Shown in pieces: positions 23,371 to 36,993 of a stretch of DNA of 64,000 nt. The notes under the pieces are model-generated. The model worked only from the letters and a program-made list of their open reading frames with translations, was not told the origin of the DNA and did no database searches. The stretch's first letter is position 1; each line of letters opens with the position of its first letter. This stretch comes from Sipunculus nudus (taxonomy: Eukaryota; Annelida; Sipuncula; Golfingiida; Sipunculidae), in contig CM049314.1 of assembly GCA_026874595.1 (NCBI GenBank), positions 9,230,729 through 9,294,728 on the forward strand. The letters run 5' to 3'. The position numbers and the translations under genes were made by a program.

Positions 23371-26300
23371 GCGCGTTTACAACAGGATGCCCCTATTTAA
23401 ATATGTTGGTATTTTTCGTGCCCGCACACCTGGCGTGTACCAGGAAGATGACCTTCCGCTGCCCTCTCCCCGTCGGCTTAAATTGACGCTCTGTACTGAA
23501 CGTCAGGAGTGATTAGCATTCCCCGAGGCCCTCGTAGTCATAAAACAAACAACCTCCTCGGGCAGACACGCCAATATTTGTGGAGAACGAAAGTGGACCG
23601 GCATATCCTCTTGTACGGAAAAGTGTGTTAACTGTTGTGCTCTCATGTACCTGTATACCTACGTTACAGCAGTAATTTGTTTACCTCTAATGTTTTTAGG
23701 TGCCCTTATAATTAACCCGGTATTTTATCGCCTAATATCGTACGAATCTTGCCGTTTGTCCTTAATGTCTGTCTTCACTTTGTTCGTCTGATTGCCCATG
23801 CATATCTAAAATATGCTTTCCTTTTTTCTTTAGATTAGTTTCTCTGGTATCTATGCATTTCCGTCTGTTTGGTTGCCTATTTTTCCACCCGCCCCCTGTC
23901 CCCCTGTTATTCTGTTTTTGGGATATCATATATGTTAATTCAGGTCTGTTTTGTGTGTGTGTCCGTCTCCGTGTCCATCTATTCGTTACCATGTCTGAGA
24001 TAATATCTGTGTTTTGTTTTATTTATTATTTCTTCCGTATGCATGATACTTGGAACATTACATAGGGGTTTGAAGGAAACACGAACTGTATTGAAATAAG
24101 AAGTAGATATCGTAGATCTATCTTGAAAATAATCGCCGCTGAGAGTTACACCTTGCGGCTGATTTTGGCATAAGAAGAGAAATATGATACTATCAAGTAA
24201 GATGTCATTATTTTAAGCTAATCTATCACCAAAATGCATTCATTATATACTTTTTGCTGTGGCGGTATGCGCTTCATGACGGCTGTCTTGTTAAGTTTAC
24301 GATCAGGGAAGAAACGGGCTAATTCGCCGGGACCAGAAGGGAATGTTACGTAGGTACTGGGGTAGGATAATTTGATTGACTGCTATGGGTTTTCCCCCAT
24401 CACTGAGACAGCAGTACTGAAGCAGGCAGCCAAGTCTGTGGTGCAGCTCTCTAGAAACACTTGCGGCTGTTAACGGAGAGAAGTGCCTGTATACAAACTA
24501 CAGTTTAACTGAGGCCCTGGGAGAGCGGGAGAACCGGCTGGATACACCCCCGTGCTAAATAAATCAACATAGGTGGATGTTACGGGAATGCTAGCCGTGC
24601 ATTATTTACCGCGGGAGGGCTACTTGTAACTGCTGGTTTTGCTGAATTCCTGTGGTATTAGTAAGGTAAGGTATAATAGATTAAAAACGAGAACCGCATG
24701 CGAGTGCCGACATGGAGGAAATGGGAGGTATATATATACATACCTGACATGCGGTATTAATTATAACAACGCTGAGACCCTAGTAAAACCTGAGAGTCGT
24801 CTTCGCTCACCGGTAATTGACGTCTGCGACTCTAATTTGTAGCGACGCTGATGTAACACACTTACTAACAAAACCTAGCTTTATCCACTGATTATCATAA
24901 TCATTTTATTGTAGTCAACATGGTTTGACCTAGATTCCGATGGACGGAATGGCATGTTTGATATATCTGCATCATGACAAATTATTTTGTCTGCAACTCT
25001 TAAACAAAGTTTGGACAAAAGAAATGCATTAAAATGAAAGCTTCAGCAACACTAACCGGAAAGGGTTGAGTGATCAATACATGATCAATACATATATTAC
25101 AAGCAGTTTAAGTAAGTGGGTTAATATTTCAGTATATGAGGTAATGTGTAGACCCTGTCAAGCTTTTTAATTATATCTCTCATTGTCTACACTTTATGTT
25201 CTTCTTCTGTTTATAATATTTCAACGTTCCAAACCCCAATTTAATATTGTTGTATATATGTCTTCCGCAAGGATGCATGCGAGTCAATTCAGTCCTCTTT
25301 TCGAAGGTTACGTCTCAAAAGTGAGTATTTACCTTTAAAATTAACACACGATACATATGACAACTGGGCGAAGAAAAGCTAATCAATATACACCTCCTTT
25401 GGGAGTGTTTGTGTCGTTACTGAACGTTTGTGTCGTTTGTGTCAGAGGCAAATGCAGAGTCCATAAATGTTCTAAGTGCGAAGTCATAGCGATGGCTCTG
25501 GTGGGCGTTTGCGCTCTAGCCATGGGCCTCTAACACATGGCAGGAAAGCCGAGGGCAAGTACGAATCGGCCGCTGAATGGCCTCACGTGGATCTCAGAGA
25601 TTTCCGTACCTGGATTATTGAAGTCATCAGTCACGGCCGGAAGGTAATAAACCTACCGGGCACGGACCTCTGGCCGGGGGATGTATCTACCTGTGAATCT
25701 GGTTAATCTATATAGGAGCTTCCGCTGGATGCTTGTTCTGGATCCTTGTGTGGATAAACACGCATGGTTTTCATCAACGGATTCTTAATTGGCATTATCT
25801 TCGGTGTTGTCGAAAGTCTAGATTTTAAGGGATTACGATAATTTGTCATCCTATATTCAGGTGGGTTTACTAATATCATGCTTTCTGATTTCGAAACATT
25901 TTAACACTTCTAAAAGCTTAGATATGTTGATGCCTTATATATGCTTGAAAGAGTTTATTTTAATGTCATTATACAATAGCCACAAGAGGTCCAGAATTCA
26001 ACTAAGCATTCCCTCTTTCAGGATCTTGGAGATGTTTCAATATTTATAAATAATCTAATGTTATTAAATCTGATAATCTTTAAATGGTCGGGTTTTTTTT
26101 AAATTCATTGAACTTTTGAGGGATTGGCCTAAGATTAATAATTCACAGAGATGAGAGGTTTAATTTTACCAGCGTACTGTCCAGTTCACGATATGCGATT
26201 CTTTTCCGTTCCTATGACCGATCATACAAAGAAATAACAACGATACCCAGGCCATCATAAAATATAACTTTAACTAATATCTTATGTATAAACTAATAAT

Positions 26301-27895
26301 AAAATAAAATAATCATTTCCTTTACAAGTATCTTTTCTAGTATCAGTACACAACAGCCAAGCCTATACAAGTGTATATATTATAAATATATTCCACCTTT
26401 GTTCCAGAGCGCAGCTAACTTTCAAAGCTTTTTTTATAGATAGGCGTGTGCCTATTTTATTTTATAAATAAAATGGTCACTCCTGTCTTTTATCTGTCAG
26501 CAATAAGCCCTACGAGGGTGTTCCAGTAAAGACAAGATGTTTCCAGTATCGGCAGTGAGTCATGCGTTATTACCGCCGGGCCGTAATATTAATGATAAAC
26601 CTGGGAAATATACTGACGCCCACGAGGCAATATCCCCCCTCAAAACGCCAGCAGGCGGCGACCACAAGCCGAACATCGGATGTATTGGGCCCAGAATATG
26701 TTTTGACGTTATACACATCTATATGAAGGCTGAGCCCAATGTTTGGTGTTAAGGTGAGTCGTTATAAATATGTTGGGCTTCGTTGTGAATGATTATGAAA
26801 AGAAAAATATAACATGTGTGATCCTCGTGTTTTGCCATGGAACATTTTTATTGATTCCCAAATTTATTCGTTAAATTGTAGACGTGCCTGTCTATGAAAT
26901 AACTTACCTGAGCAAGGCCACTGTTCGTTATGAAAACAGTTGCCATACAGACATGCATAGTAAAAAATTACTATTACTCGGCATGTGTTATAAGCTCTCC
27001 CCGACCAATACCAGTATAAAGGTAAGGGTTAAACGATTGATGTTTCGTTGTCATGGAAACATTGAACGAAAACTATTTCCAATTTGAATGAAAATGTTCC
27101 CTACCTATCAAGTGATATTCTTGTTAATAGCACCGATCTAACTCTGAAATCAGGGAAGTGGGGTGGCAGGAAATTTGTATCATTACTAAGCTAGAGTCTA
27201 AGAGGTTTTGATGGTACACCTCTGGAAATTACAATGGCTACAGTTACTAAGTGTGTTTTATCTACTTAGAACTCCATCAGAAGTACCAAGAACTAATTAG
27301 AGAACCAGTTATGTTAGTATATTTTACTAATCCTAAACGGCAGGTAGATTTGTATATATTTATTATTTCATATGTGTTTTTCCAGTACAGATATGATGTA
27401 TACCTACTTTTTCTAATCTGTTTTTATTGCACAGTTATGACAAGCTATAAACCGGCAATACCGGAAGGAAGGCCTCCTAGTAACCCAAACCTGTTCCTCG
27501 ATGGTTAAAGACCTTGCAGATATCCAGACTGCAGATAATTTTTTTCTACTTGGCTGCCGTGTGTAAGTATTGCTACAGCGTAAGCCAAAGTAAATGTACA
27601 TTTGCCCGAAACAGATTCTAATACTGTAAACCTGTGTGTATTGCTTATGCTGTTGTACAAACCGCAAAGCAAGAATAGGAACAGCTGACACGAAAACACA
27701 CATACGCCGACAGACACAGAGAGGAGGATTATAAGACAGTAGTGTAATGTTTTATGAATACATACTAAAATAGTAGGTATATTTAGTTAAATCCCCGACA
27801 CGCCAGGTTATACGAGACGAACTGTCACAGCGAGTACGTTAGTATGATGGATGGATGCTTCAATTAATTGTTGATACTTAATAAGACAGACTTAC
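23371..27895. other. No supported gene
   Basis: Mostly AT-rich DNA. A GC-richer block at about 25480-25690 has an exon-like end (CGGAAG|GTAATA near 25643) but no recognisable protein. An X-box-like site with one mismatch (GTTGTCATGGAAAC) is at about 27048. Confidence 0.35.
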
Positions 27896-28330
27896 CTATG
27901 GAGGAAGCCGAAACAGGTAAAAGTTACAGGAGAGTCGGGTAGTCCTTCCTGACGATCTTGATCCCGAGGAGCGAGTGTTCCGATCCTAACAAACCCTTCC
28001 TCGCACACCTTCGCTATTTCAAGCCCGCCCCGAAGATCCTCGGAGCCGGTCGGGATTTCCCGGAAGGCAGATCGACGCGTGATACTGTCAGGACATATAT
28101 GGAAGTACAAGGTGATCCCGCCGGCGAGCAGGGGAAACCCCGGGAGACGGCAGAGCGTGCCCAGCCGGCGTTCACTACTGCGGCTAGCAGTTGGCTTTCG
28201 GCAACTGTAGCTTGCTGCATCGGCTGAACAGCATGTACGCTGTACCAGCAGTGATCCAGGCTGTCCCAGGCAGCCCCTACCAGCGGCCGGGATCAGCGCT
28301 CGGCGTGTTTACAATGCATCACTTGTGACT
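27896..28330 (-). other. CpG-rich block ending in a strong donor; possible first exon
   Basis: Markedly richer in G, C and CpG than the 20 kb around it. On the minus strand it ends at CCATAG|GTAAGTCTG, a near-perfect donor. This fits a promoter plus 5' exon of a minus-strand gene whose other exons I could not find. The plus-strand frame 27958-28227 and minus frames here show no known domain. It may equally be a relic. Confidence 0.3.
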
Positions 28331-29734
28331 TGGCGGCCTTCATCTCTGATGGATAACGCCGATTTAACTGCAAACGAGTCTCTCGTGTTTTCCTCTGGAA
28401 AATTATCCCAAGAATTCCTAGCTCCATGGCTGGCTCCAACACGTGCTACACATAACTCACACTGTCACTGGTTTTCGTTTATCTTTTCATATATCTTATA
28501 ATTTATCAAGTCACGTTGAGACATCTTTACGAATTTATTTTATGAAATGATTGGAAAGCACATAATGTTCCAGGAAAAGAAATTGAAAATTAACCAGGCC
28601 TGCACCTCTGTACCTAAACGAATCATAACTTGGAATTCTGAAAATATATTCTGTTTTTTTAATAGTTGTCTATGTCACAATGAATAATGATTCGAGTTCA
28701 TTTTACGATTATACTGAAATGTTTATAATATCATTTGAGTGTGGTTTGTATTTATCAAAGGCATAAAACACACCTGTATTTATCCTGCAAGAAGTTCTAG
28801 ATAGAAATCATTATAATTAATGATAACAGAACTAGCCAAGGCTTACTGTGCATGTACGTTAGGAAATTTCCCATTTTCATGACGGCACGTTGTGAATACG
28901 TTGGCTATAACATATAACGTGTTAAAACGTAAGAGTCGCCTTATTGTTAAGGAATTATTGACCTTACTTCTTTAAAAAAAACATACGGTGCTAGTGAGCT
29001 CGTGTGAGGCTTGGTGAGGATATGGCATTCATGGATGTTGAAGATACTATCACACATTACTATGTGACGTTCACTTATAAACAGGACAGAATGTTTATAC
29101 GACAGGGAGGTTTGGGCATCATATACATCATCAGACCTGAAACCCCCCGGCAGGTGCCAAGCCTCGGTCATATTCGCGGGTAATTCATGTTGAACATAAA
29201 CATGTATATCGCCAATGAATTCACAGTTCACTTCACATAACATGTGAAGAGCAATACTAATTATTGTATTCTTGGCCCCAAATGGTTTAATAAAAGACTA
29301 CATATGTAACATTGGTCTTGAACGAAATAAATTTTACACGGAATTGTCTATTTTCATTTATTTTACGTCCGCCAGGGGTTAATTTGTTTTACTGCCATAG
29401 ATTAGGTGGTTTGGCTAGTTAGCAACTTTATTAAAAGTGGTAAACAATTTTACTGAAAGATTTCAATGAAATATTGCAGAGAGTTAGGATTACACCAAAT
29501 GGACAGTCCGTATTAACCTGAATCACTGTAACATGTTTTTGTTTCAATATTTCTACTACTTAAAGGGCATGCATATATGTATGTTACCTATTACGAGCCG
29601 CCCTTTTTCTGTCGGACAGAGCTCATTATTGATGCATCCATTGGTTTTACTGATCCGTTACACATATTTTCTGGGTCCTGGAATATGAAGTTCCTGAGCT
29701 AATGTACAACTAACGTGCAAAGCGTAGCGTCCTG
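28331..29734. other. No supported gene
   Basis: AT-rich with no repeats of note. The 98-codon minus-strand frame at 28947-29243 lacks support. Confidence 0.4.
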
Positions 29735-29985
29735 AAGGTGGTCAAGCATATTGGTGGAGGTGTGCGGTTTCTGAGTGCTTTCAAATGTTAATTAAGACTG
29801 GATTTTCTCGGCCTTAAGTATTAATCCTAAAGACCGGATAAATGCGTAAGTTAAGACCACCAAAGGTCGTTTGTTGATGTAGTGGAATACTGAGGGAAGG
29901 TCCTGGCTAGATAAAAGGTCTTTATCCCGCTCTACCTGTACATATCACTCTCAGATTCTACTCTCATCTTACTCTTCTCCTTCCA
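29735..29985. repeat. Diverged duplication, copy A
   Basis: Shares ordered blocks with 30497-30750: GGAGGTGTGCGGTTTCTGAG, GACCACCAAAGGTCGTTT, GGTCCTGGCTAGAT, TCTTTATCCCGCTCTACCTG and TCTCAGATTCTAC. Offset is about 759 bases, same orientation. On the minus strand this copy has stops where copy B is open. Confidence 0.7.
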
Positions 29986-30496
29986 CACACACTGCTAAAG
30001 CAACCCGATCCACACTTCTGGTGAGAAAGTTAATTATTGTATTCTCGGGCATACGTACGCCCATGAATATATTTGATTTACGGGTACTTTACTTTAATAA
30101 ATGTTTACTTATTATTGGGCCTGAAAAATGAATGTTTTATGGAATTCTTTATCTCCTCTATTGTAAACTCCTTTCGTTATAATATGATTTTTCGCGAATG
30201 GTTGTCTGTTTTTCTATTGACAAGTTCATTATTAAAAAGTTATGAAATTTTTTATGAGCTTTTGTGGTTATTGTTACAGCTAAATACCAATCCATCAAGT
30301 TTTGCATCTGGATCACCCTGATATATTTGGTTTAAAGCATGTTCTGGTGTCATCGCCTTTGAAACCGCCTTGGTTCCATCATATACAGCTGTCCGGTGGT
30401 TAACCGTGGCTAAAATTTCTTTGGCCCATTATTAATAAATTCCTGCGCTTATGTACTACAAACCAAAGTATGGGTTCTGTTTTTACTCAGGATAAG

Positions 30497-30750
30497 GTAA
30501 TCCAGAATGATGGCGGAGGTATGCCGTCTCTGAGTGCTTATCAATTCATAAAATGACTCGCCCTTCTGGTTCCGGAGCAGTTCATCTAATACAAAGATTG
30601 CTAAGATTTCACTGATGCTAATGATAAGACCATCAAAGGTCGTTTCCTGATGAAGGGGTTTACCGCGGGACCGTCCTGACTGGATGGCGATCTTTATCCT
30701 TCTGTACATGTCGCTCTGAGATTCAACACTCTGCTCACTCCAATACTTCC
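30497..30750. repeat. Diverged duplication, copy B
   Basis: Homologous to 29735-29985. On the minus strand copy B is open for about 100 codons (SQSDMYRRIKIAIQSGRSRG...) and follows an acceptor-like CTTTACAG at about 30775. Copy A keeps SESDMYR and then stops. This could be an ancient exon duplication with one copy decayed, or an old transposon pair; I do not recognise the peptide. Confidence 0.6.
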
Positions 30751-30775
30751 TCACAGCCCTCCCGTAATTTACTGT

Positions 30776-33135
30776 AAAGATTGTACTCAGAATGACATAA
30801 TTAAAGGAGTTTTTTTATAAGTGTTGTTGTGTCAGACTAGGCCCGGGAACCCTCGTTTATCTCACGAACGCGCAAAGTGTACAAACGTTAAAACACACCA
30901 TGCAATTAATGACTGGAAAGGGAAGTATGAAGAGAGAAAGAGCATAAGAAGGGTATTGGCATTCCTGATGAATATACAAAAATATATGATTCCGAATCAT
31001 TTTTCAGATGCGATATGTAGTACCATTGTCCAAAGGTAAATGTACCAAACTTAAAAATAATATAGCAATAATATATATGGATATTCAGTTAAAGACTTTA
31101 AGTGGGTAATGAAGGGTCTTCAGAAACGTTTCATGGCCTATGGTGAGTTGACGGGTTTCGCCGCTTTCATGTACATAGAGCCAAGTAGTGTGGGTGCTGG
31201 AAAAAAGGAGCTTTGTATTCATTGTAATGGACATTGTAACATTGTTTCCTAATATAGTATGAGTATCTTATTCAGAACCTAACTGAAAATATCAACAGGA
31301 AGTGCTTTTTATTTGAGTTATTGTGTATTTTGGTCCAAGGAGGCACGGAGACAAGCTGCTCACAGCCGCCATGACATTAGCACTGAAATATACTGGTAGC
31401 GACTTCGTTATGCGCACCATTATTGATTAATCACAGGATATACGTGTGAGGACTTAAGCGTACTGGCTTATAAAAAATAAACTTTTTCCGAAAAAAATGA
31501 AATATCCGTGATAACTATGGGTTTTCTCTCTTTTTTAGATACAGATCGTTATGAGCTTATAATCCCACGCAAGTGCTAATGCTATAATTACTATAGATAC
31601 AGACATGTTTCAAATGATTTAACATACTTTATTAAAGAAGCATCTCTAACATATAAAAGCCTGTTCAAAACTGTGTCTAAATTGATATCAAACTAACAAT
31701 ATATTTGCAGTTTTAAGCCTCTTACGATGCTCATTCTGTTTTGCATCGAAAAAAAAATTAAAACGGGTATTAAACTCCACCAATTTAACAAAAGAATTCC
31801 ATGAATAGATTTGTCATCAGAGAGAAAAGATGTATAAACGAAAGATTGACAGGATATACTACTTTAATAAACAAACATTTACCTCAGGAAATAATATGAA
31901 GATGGTGGATAACAAATGAATATTGAATACGTAAATATATAATATGAAAATTTCAGTATTTATGGATCATAAGTTTTATTATTAAGGATCCGAATTTACC
32001 TGTCAAAATACATTTATTGCAAAACAAGAAAGGCATGGTATTATGAATGTCAATATACAATATTATTTGGTTTTTGATATACGGCCGCCATTTTTCCCCC
32101 TGAGGATCATGTCTCCCCGTGCATGAAGGCTCTCTGTCTACAAGTTCTTTGGACGACTTCCTCTTGTGCACTCCTGCCCGGCGCCGGGGGTCCACAGGGT
32201 TGTTTTGACTGGAATACGTCCAAGACAATCCTTTGTTATCGCCAGAAGCACAAAAGGCAAGGCGAATCACACTGCTCACAGTCACAGAGTTTAGACAGCC
32301 TTCATTTATACCCTAACATATGACTGGTCTTTCATTTTACTTTTGAAGACCTAAACTTTAAATATTGCATTTCCTCTTTAAAAAAATTAATTTTGATGTA
32401 ATATTCCAGTTGCGAACATTGTACCTTGCTGAGGTTCTTATTATTCAGTAAAAACAGACATAATATTCATCTCACTCCTGTCAACTAAGGCTTACTCACT
32501 CATTGGTAATCAGCACTGTATATACTCACTGTTACTTACTGCTACTCATGCATTCAGTGTTGTAAGACGTTTCGTCATAACTGTAATAACCTAAAATTTC
32601 CTTATTTTTTCCAGTCTTAAGGTAGTGGTACTTTGACATATAGCAATAAGATGGGTCTGTTCATGTCAGGGGACACTTTAATGTTAGGCAGTAATAAGAA
32701 TCATATATTTACCGGCTACTGTGTCTAGGGGCAGAGCCAAGGACTCGTGATCGTGATTTATTTATATAGAAGTAGTACAAAACAGGTGATATCAGTCGGT
32801 GCAGGAGTATAAAAAATGTTTGGTTAAAGTCTAAGTTTCTAAGTTTCAAACTTCATTGTGCATGTCTTTGTCCGGACGAGATGTGGGAGGCATTCTGCTA
32901 CCGTCTTATTTCAGGTAGCCTATATTGGAGTTTCCTATGTAAATTAACTGCATATGGAACGTACAACGGCGTCAGAAGGTTTGTTGGAGGCGTGTTTTCC
33001 ACATAATTCATTTACATTTACTCATCCATTATAACTCAGTCACCGCTACTCGTCACTTACCAACTCTGGGTACTCACTCCCTCTTACTCCCAATTACACA
33101 CTCACCCGTTCTCCTCAGCAGACATGCATAATTAG
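30776..33135. other. No supported gene
   Basis: AT-rich. A GC-richer segment at about 32090-32290 gives open frames on both strands but has no recognisable domain. Confidence 0.4.
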
Positions 33136-33345
33136 CCACAGGGGCGAATCCAGGAGTTTGGAAAGGGGAGGGTCCACCCCAGAAATACTAATAAGAAAAC
33201 CTGAAAAACTGTCCTCTGATCCGGAAAGGGAGGGGTCCAGGCCGGGAAATTTATTTTAAGACCTTAAGAAAGGTTTTTGCTGCTCAAAAGGAGGGGGTCC
33301 GAACCCCCTGCACGGACCACCCCCCCCCCCCCCTGGAACTTCCAC
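33136..33345. repeat. Probable decayed dispersed repeat with poly-C run
   Basis: GGGGCGAATCCAGG, GGAAAGGGGAGGGTCC and GGTCCGAACCCCC words precede a run of about 15 C bases (33319-33333). A similar GCGGATCCGGGAAGGGG block is at about 38004. Such G-rich degenerate blocks are often repeat remnants; the family is not identified. Confidence 0.3.
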
Positions 33346-33782
33346 TGAGCTGTTATCTTCTGATGCTCTAACCCAATACTTGTAACACCAAGACACCTTG
33401 GCAGCTTTATTTGCATGTATTTTTTTAAGAGAATGAGTAATAATTGTTGTAACATTATTTCTATAACTTGGACTAGAGGCCACATAAATAGTTTCGCCGA
33501 AAAACTCATCTGAATTTAATTTATCCTACATAAGCGCAGGATATATGCAAAAGTAAGCCAGTAACATATGTCTCGTTCACGTTCACAAACTCAAAGTTTG
33601 CATTACAGGTGAGCTCTGCACATCAATATAATGGCGGTCCCTAATTCTCGTCCTTAATTTAATCATAATCCGTTCATAAATGTCTTTGTATGGTTGCTTA
33701 AAGACAAACCAACCGGTCAATCAAATAACAAACCAGGATAAAAAAAAATCATACAACAGAGACACATATCGATCAAAACATT

Positions 33783-33995
33783 TTGCTATTAACATTGTAT
33801 GGCAGTCTCGCAGACCACAGAACGGCCCTGATACCGGACGACCGGTTGTCCGTCCTTGGACAGCAGCAGTCAGGAAGTCTGGTTTCACGCCTCCCACGAC
33901 TGGCAGACATCATGTCAAGTCCTCACGAGCTGTGCCAGGAACTTCTCATGTCTGAAATTTCTTTCCAGCATATACAGGATGAAAATAAATTTTAA
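33783..33995 (+). pseudogene. Possible isolated coding exon, unassigned
   Basis: From about 33800 the plus strand gives a balanced peptide (ADHRTALIPDDRLSVLGQQQ, then LPRLADIMSSPHELCQELL) after an acceptor-like TATGGCAG or CTCGCAG, and ends in TAA overlapped by AAATAAA. Composition is GC-rich against its flanks. There are no other exons to join, and the polypyrimidine tract is poor. Whether it is a real terminal exon, a relic or chance is open. Confidence 0.25.
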
Positions 33996-34318
33996 TATCT
34001 TTATACTCATTTAGAGTAAAGGGTTACAGAGGTTTGAGAGGAGGTATTACGGTCTTTGGGAGTAATGCAGGGTGCACTAGAATATTATTTAGCTGAATTA
34101 GTAAGGGTCTAGCTACGGTAGCTTTCTTACGCTGATGCTCTCTAGTCTGTTTATATAACAGTCGGTTCAGATTACGCTGACTCATGAGCCATCAGGAGAC
34201 TTGATATCTCTGTATTATAAAGTATTCCCCTAACTGTACGCCCCCTCAACCAACACACGCCAGTCTATGTACCTGGATTTTCTATTCCTCTGTTAATGTG
34301 CCTGTCCAGTTATATCGC

Positions 34319-34320
34319 AT

Positions 34321-34412
<92 letters not shown>
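34319..34412. repeat. (CT)n-(AT)n compound microsatellite
   Basis: CT units with a few interruptions at 34319-34386 pass directly into (AT)n at 34387-34412, the same order as the compound tract at 18.7 kb. Confidence 0.95.
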
Positions 34413-34417
<5 letters not shown>

Positions 34418-36955
34418 CTAGAAATAGGAACTAGGAATAAACCAGGAGACATAACTTATATCATATGTCGTATAATGTAATGTGTAATATGTAATTAAAG
34501 GCTTAGTTAAGGTCAGGTGCTCTCTCCATATTCATGGGTTCTATGAGCCTGAACATGGGTATACAGGGGACCATCATTTAGGTTTAGTGAATGAGTCGTG
34601 GAGGCGTACTCAGCTGGCAGCAGACAACATTAAGGGACTTTTGTCACATTTGACAGTGTTATTCAGTTTCATTTATTATTTGGCCCATTATGCCAATGCT
34701 GCTCAGTTGTTGATTTTGGACTGTGATGCTGTCACCTGGGGCATCAATGAAAGCAATGAGAGAGAAAAACAAGACGAAAAATCACAGTTTTTTTTCAATA
34801 AGATGTAAAAGCAGGAAATTCAAATATAACATATATGCACAAAAAGGACTTCGTGAGACAAAAACAATATGAAACTGATGTAACATGCTACATGGATCAC
34901 ACGATTGACACGGGTGAAATTTTCTGCATTTATCCAAGCTGTATATACCTGTATCAATCCTCTCATCTCTTTACCACAACCAGAACTTTCCATGCTAGAC
35001 ACCTGCGAGTTGTTCCTATTTGATAAGAAAAGAGATCTTGTATGATCAAACAGTACACATATGGGACTGATTGGCTCGCCATCTGGCCATGCCGATGAAT
35101 AAGTCAAACTTCTGGTTTTTTTTTTACTCTCAGTCGTTCTGCTTACTGGCTATGCTCCTTAGTTTCCAAGATCGTCTTTGAGAGTTGTCCGGCATATCGG
35201 GCCAAGAACTGGAGGGGGTTCTCCAAGCAGGGAAAAAAAATAAAGGTCCCAGGGTTTTTACATGGAAAACACCGCTCTTGCTTATTTTTAAGTAATGTGT
35301 ATCCCCAAAAATGCCCTCTTCACCTTTACGGAATATGTAATACACGACAGGGATATGATTAGTGCGGGAGATGAAAAGACAGACTAGAGCAGGTTTCATG
35401 TTAACATGTGACGATGAGATCAATGTCAGGTTTTGTTAATCAAATAACACCTCCCTGCCAGGCTTTTCCTCACCTTTTCTCCCTCTATCCAGATTAGGGC
35501 AGCCATGGTATTGCCAGCCTCGTTTCCGTTAAGAATCATCTCTAGACGGTCGATCGTAGAAGAACATTTGGTGATATATTCTTGTTTGATTTCTTTTTTC
35601 TCTAACAGTTCTGTTATATAAAACACATGTTAATCGATTTTCAAATGTGAAGTCCTCAAATAAGGCCCCGCTGTACCCAGATTCTTGAGATTTTTCTCTC
35701 GACTCGAGGTCCAAGAACGCTGCTAGGTTGGCATATTTAATTTCAAATATGTCTGAAATTCTGCTGTGAACATCCTCTGATATGTGTTAATCTTCAGAAA
35801 AACATACGCGGGAATTTCTAGAATAATAGACGGAAGTAGGAAAGCCTAATTACTACACAAATCAGCCGAGCCGGGTCCTTTGAATAATTGTTATGCTATT
35901 TATTTACAAACTTGAAAATAATGTAAAGAGAATTTTGCTGATGATAAGCTTAAAACCTGTTGTGTCTAGGGTAAAATTTCAATAGCTTTTCAACTTATCC
36001 GCAAAGGAAGGGGGGGGGGGGGGGTCATCATTTGCATGTCCTTATGAAACTGACACATTAAAAACAGTTAAAGAATACATTCATTATTCACGAAATATAA
36101 ATTTTAGAATCGTTCCAAGCACGCACCTGATAAAAGATTGCTGTGCTACCGTAAATGGTAGAGCACTGCTCACACAGTGGTCGAGTTATTTTCTCTGATT
36201 ATTCTGGCGTTAAGAAATCACTTGATTAAAGCTCGATTAATTATTGATTTAATTCATGGGATATGAATACGACCAGGATAATATATAAAGGGACTTCTCC
36301 GGCTTTGACTGAATTTAAACATTTGTCTTTCAATCAACTCGGGAATATGTGTTCATGAAAGCCTATTCATGTATTGCTGTTACACCTCCATGAATGGGTC
36401 TAAATATATTACCGAAAGTATTACTGAATAATTAATAATATCAATTTCTCTTATGCATGGGGTGCATTAAATAAAAACAAGCACCTGTGAAAGACGTCGG
36501 ATATATTTCGTGAACATGATGTCCGAGAAATACGCTATTTTTAATTATTCCAGTCTGTGTACAGAGGTTTATAACGGTAGAAATGAGATAAAGTGTAAGT
36601 TGCCCCTCTCTTTTTGGCGTGCCGCACATATACAATACTATAAAACAGTAGTGGTGTCTGCCAAATGGTATAAGACACAGCTGTGCCTGAGAGCTTTACC
36701 AGTGGAGTGAATCAAAGCCAAGGCCGGGGTAATTAACATACTCAGACATCTGACGTTCACACTAGCACACATATTTCAGCTAGGTATCACTTGTACACAT
36801 ATATTATAGCGTTTTCGTTTAATAAGCTGTAGCGTTAGCCATGTGACGATTTCAATTTATTATCCAATAATTGTTATAAACAACATTTGGCGATCTGACG
36901 AAAATAAAATGTCTAATCTCTTTTTAACACTTTACAGTCTCTGTTTCTGCTTTCG
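34413..36955. other. No supported gene
   Basis: A G run of about 16 bases is at 36009-36024. Several 60-95 codon frames are present on both strands without domains or splice context. Confidence 0.4.
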
Positions 36956-36993
36956 CGTCACTTCCTGTGAGCACCTGAGGACAGGAAGTGACG
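36956..36993. promoter_or_regulatory. 13-bp inverted repeat of ETS-like sites
   Basis: CGTCACTTCCTGT (36956-36968) and ACAGGAAGTGACG (36981-36993) are perfect inverted copies around a 12-base spacer. Each arm contains ACAGGAAGTGA, close to the strong ETS-family consensus, and ends in a TGACG CRE half site. No gene start is identified nearby. Confidence 0.5.
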
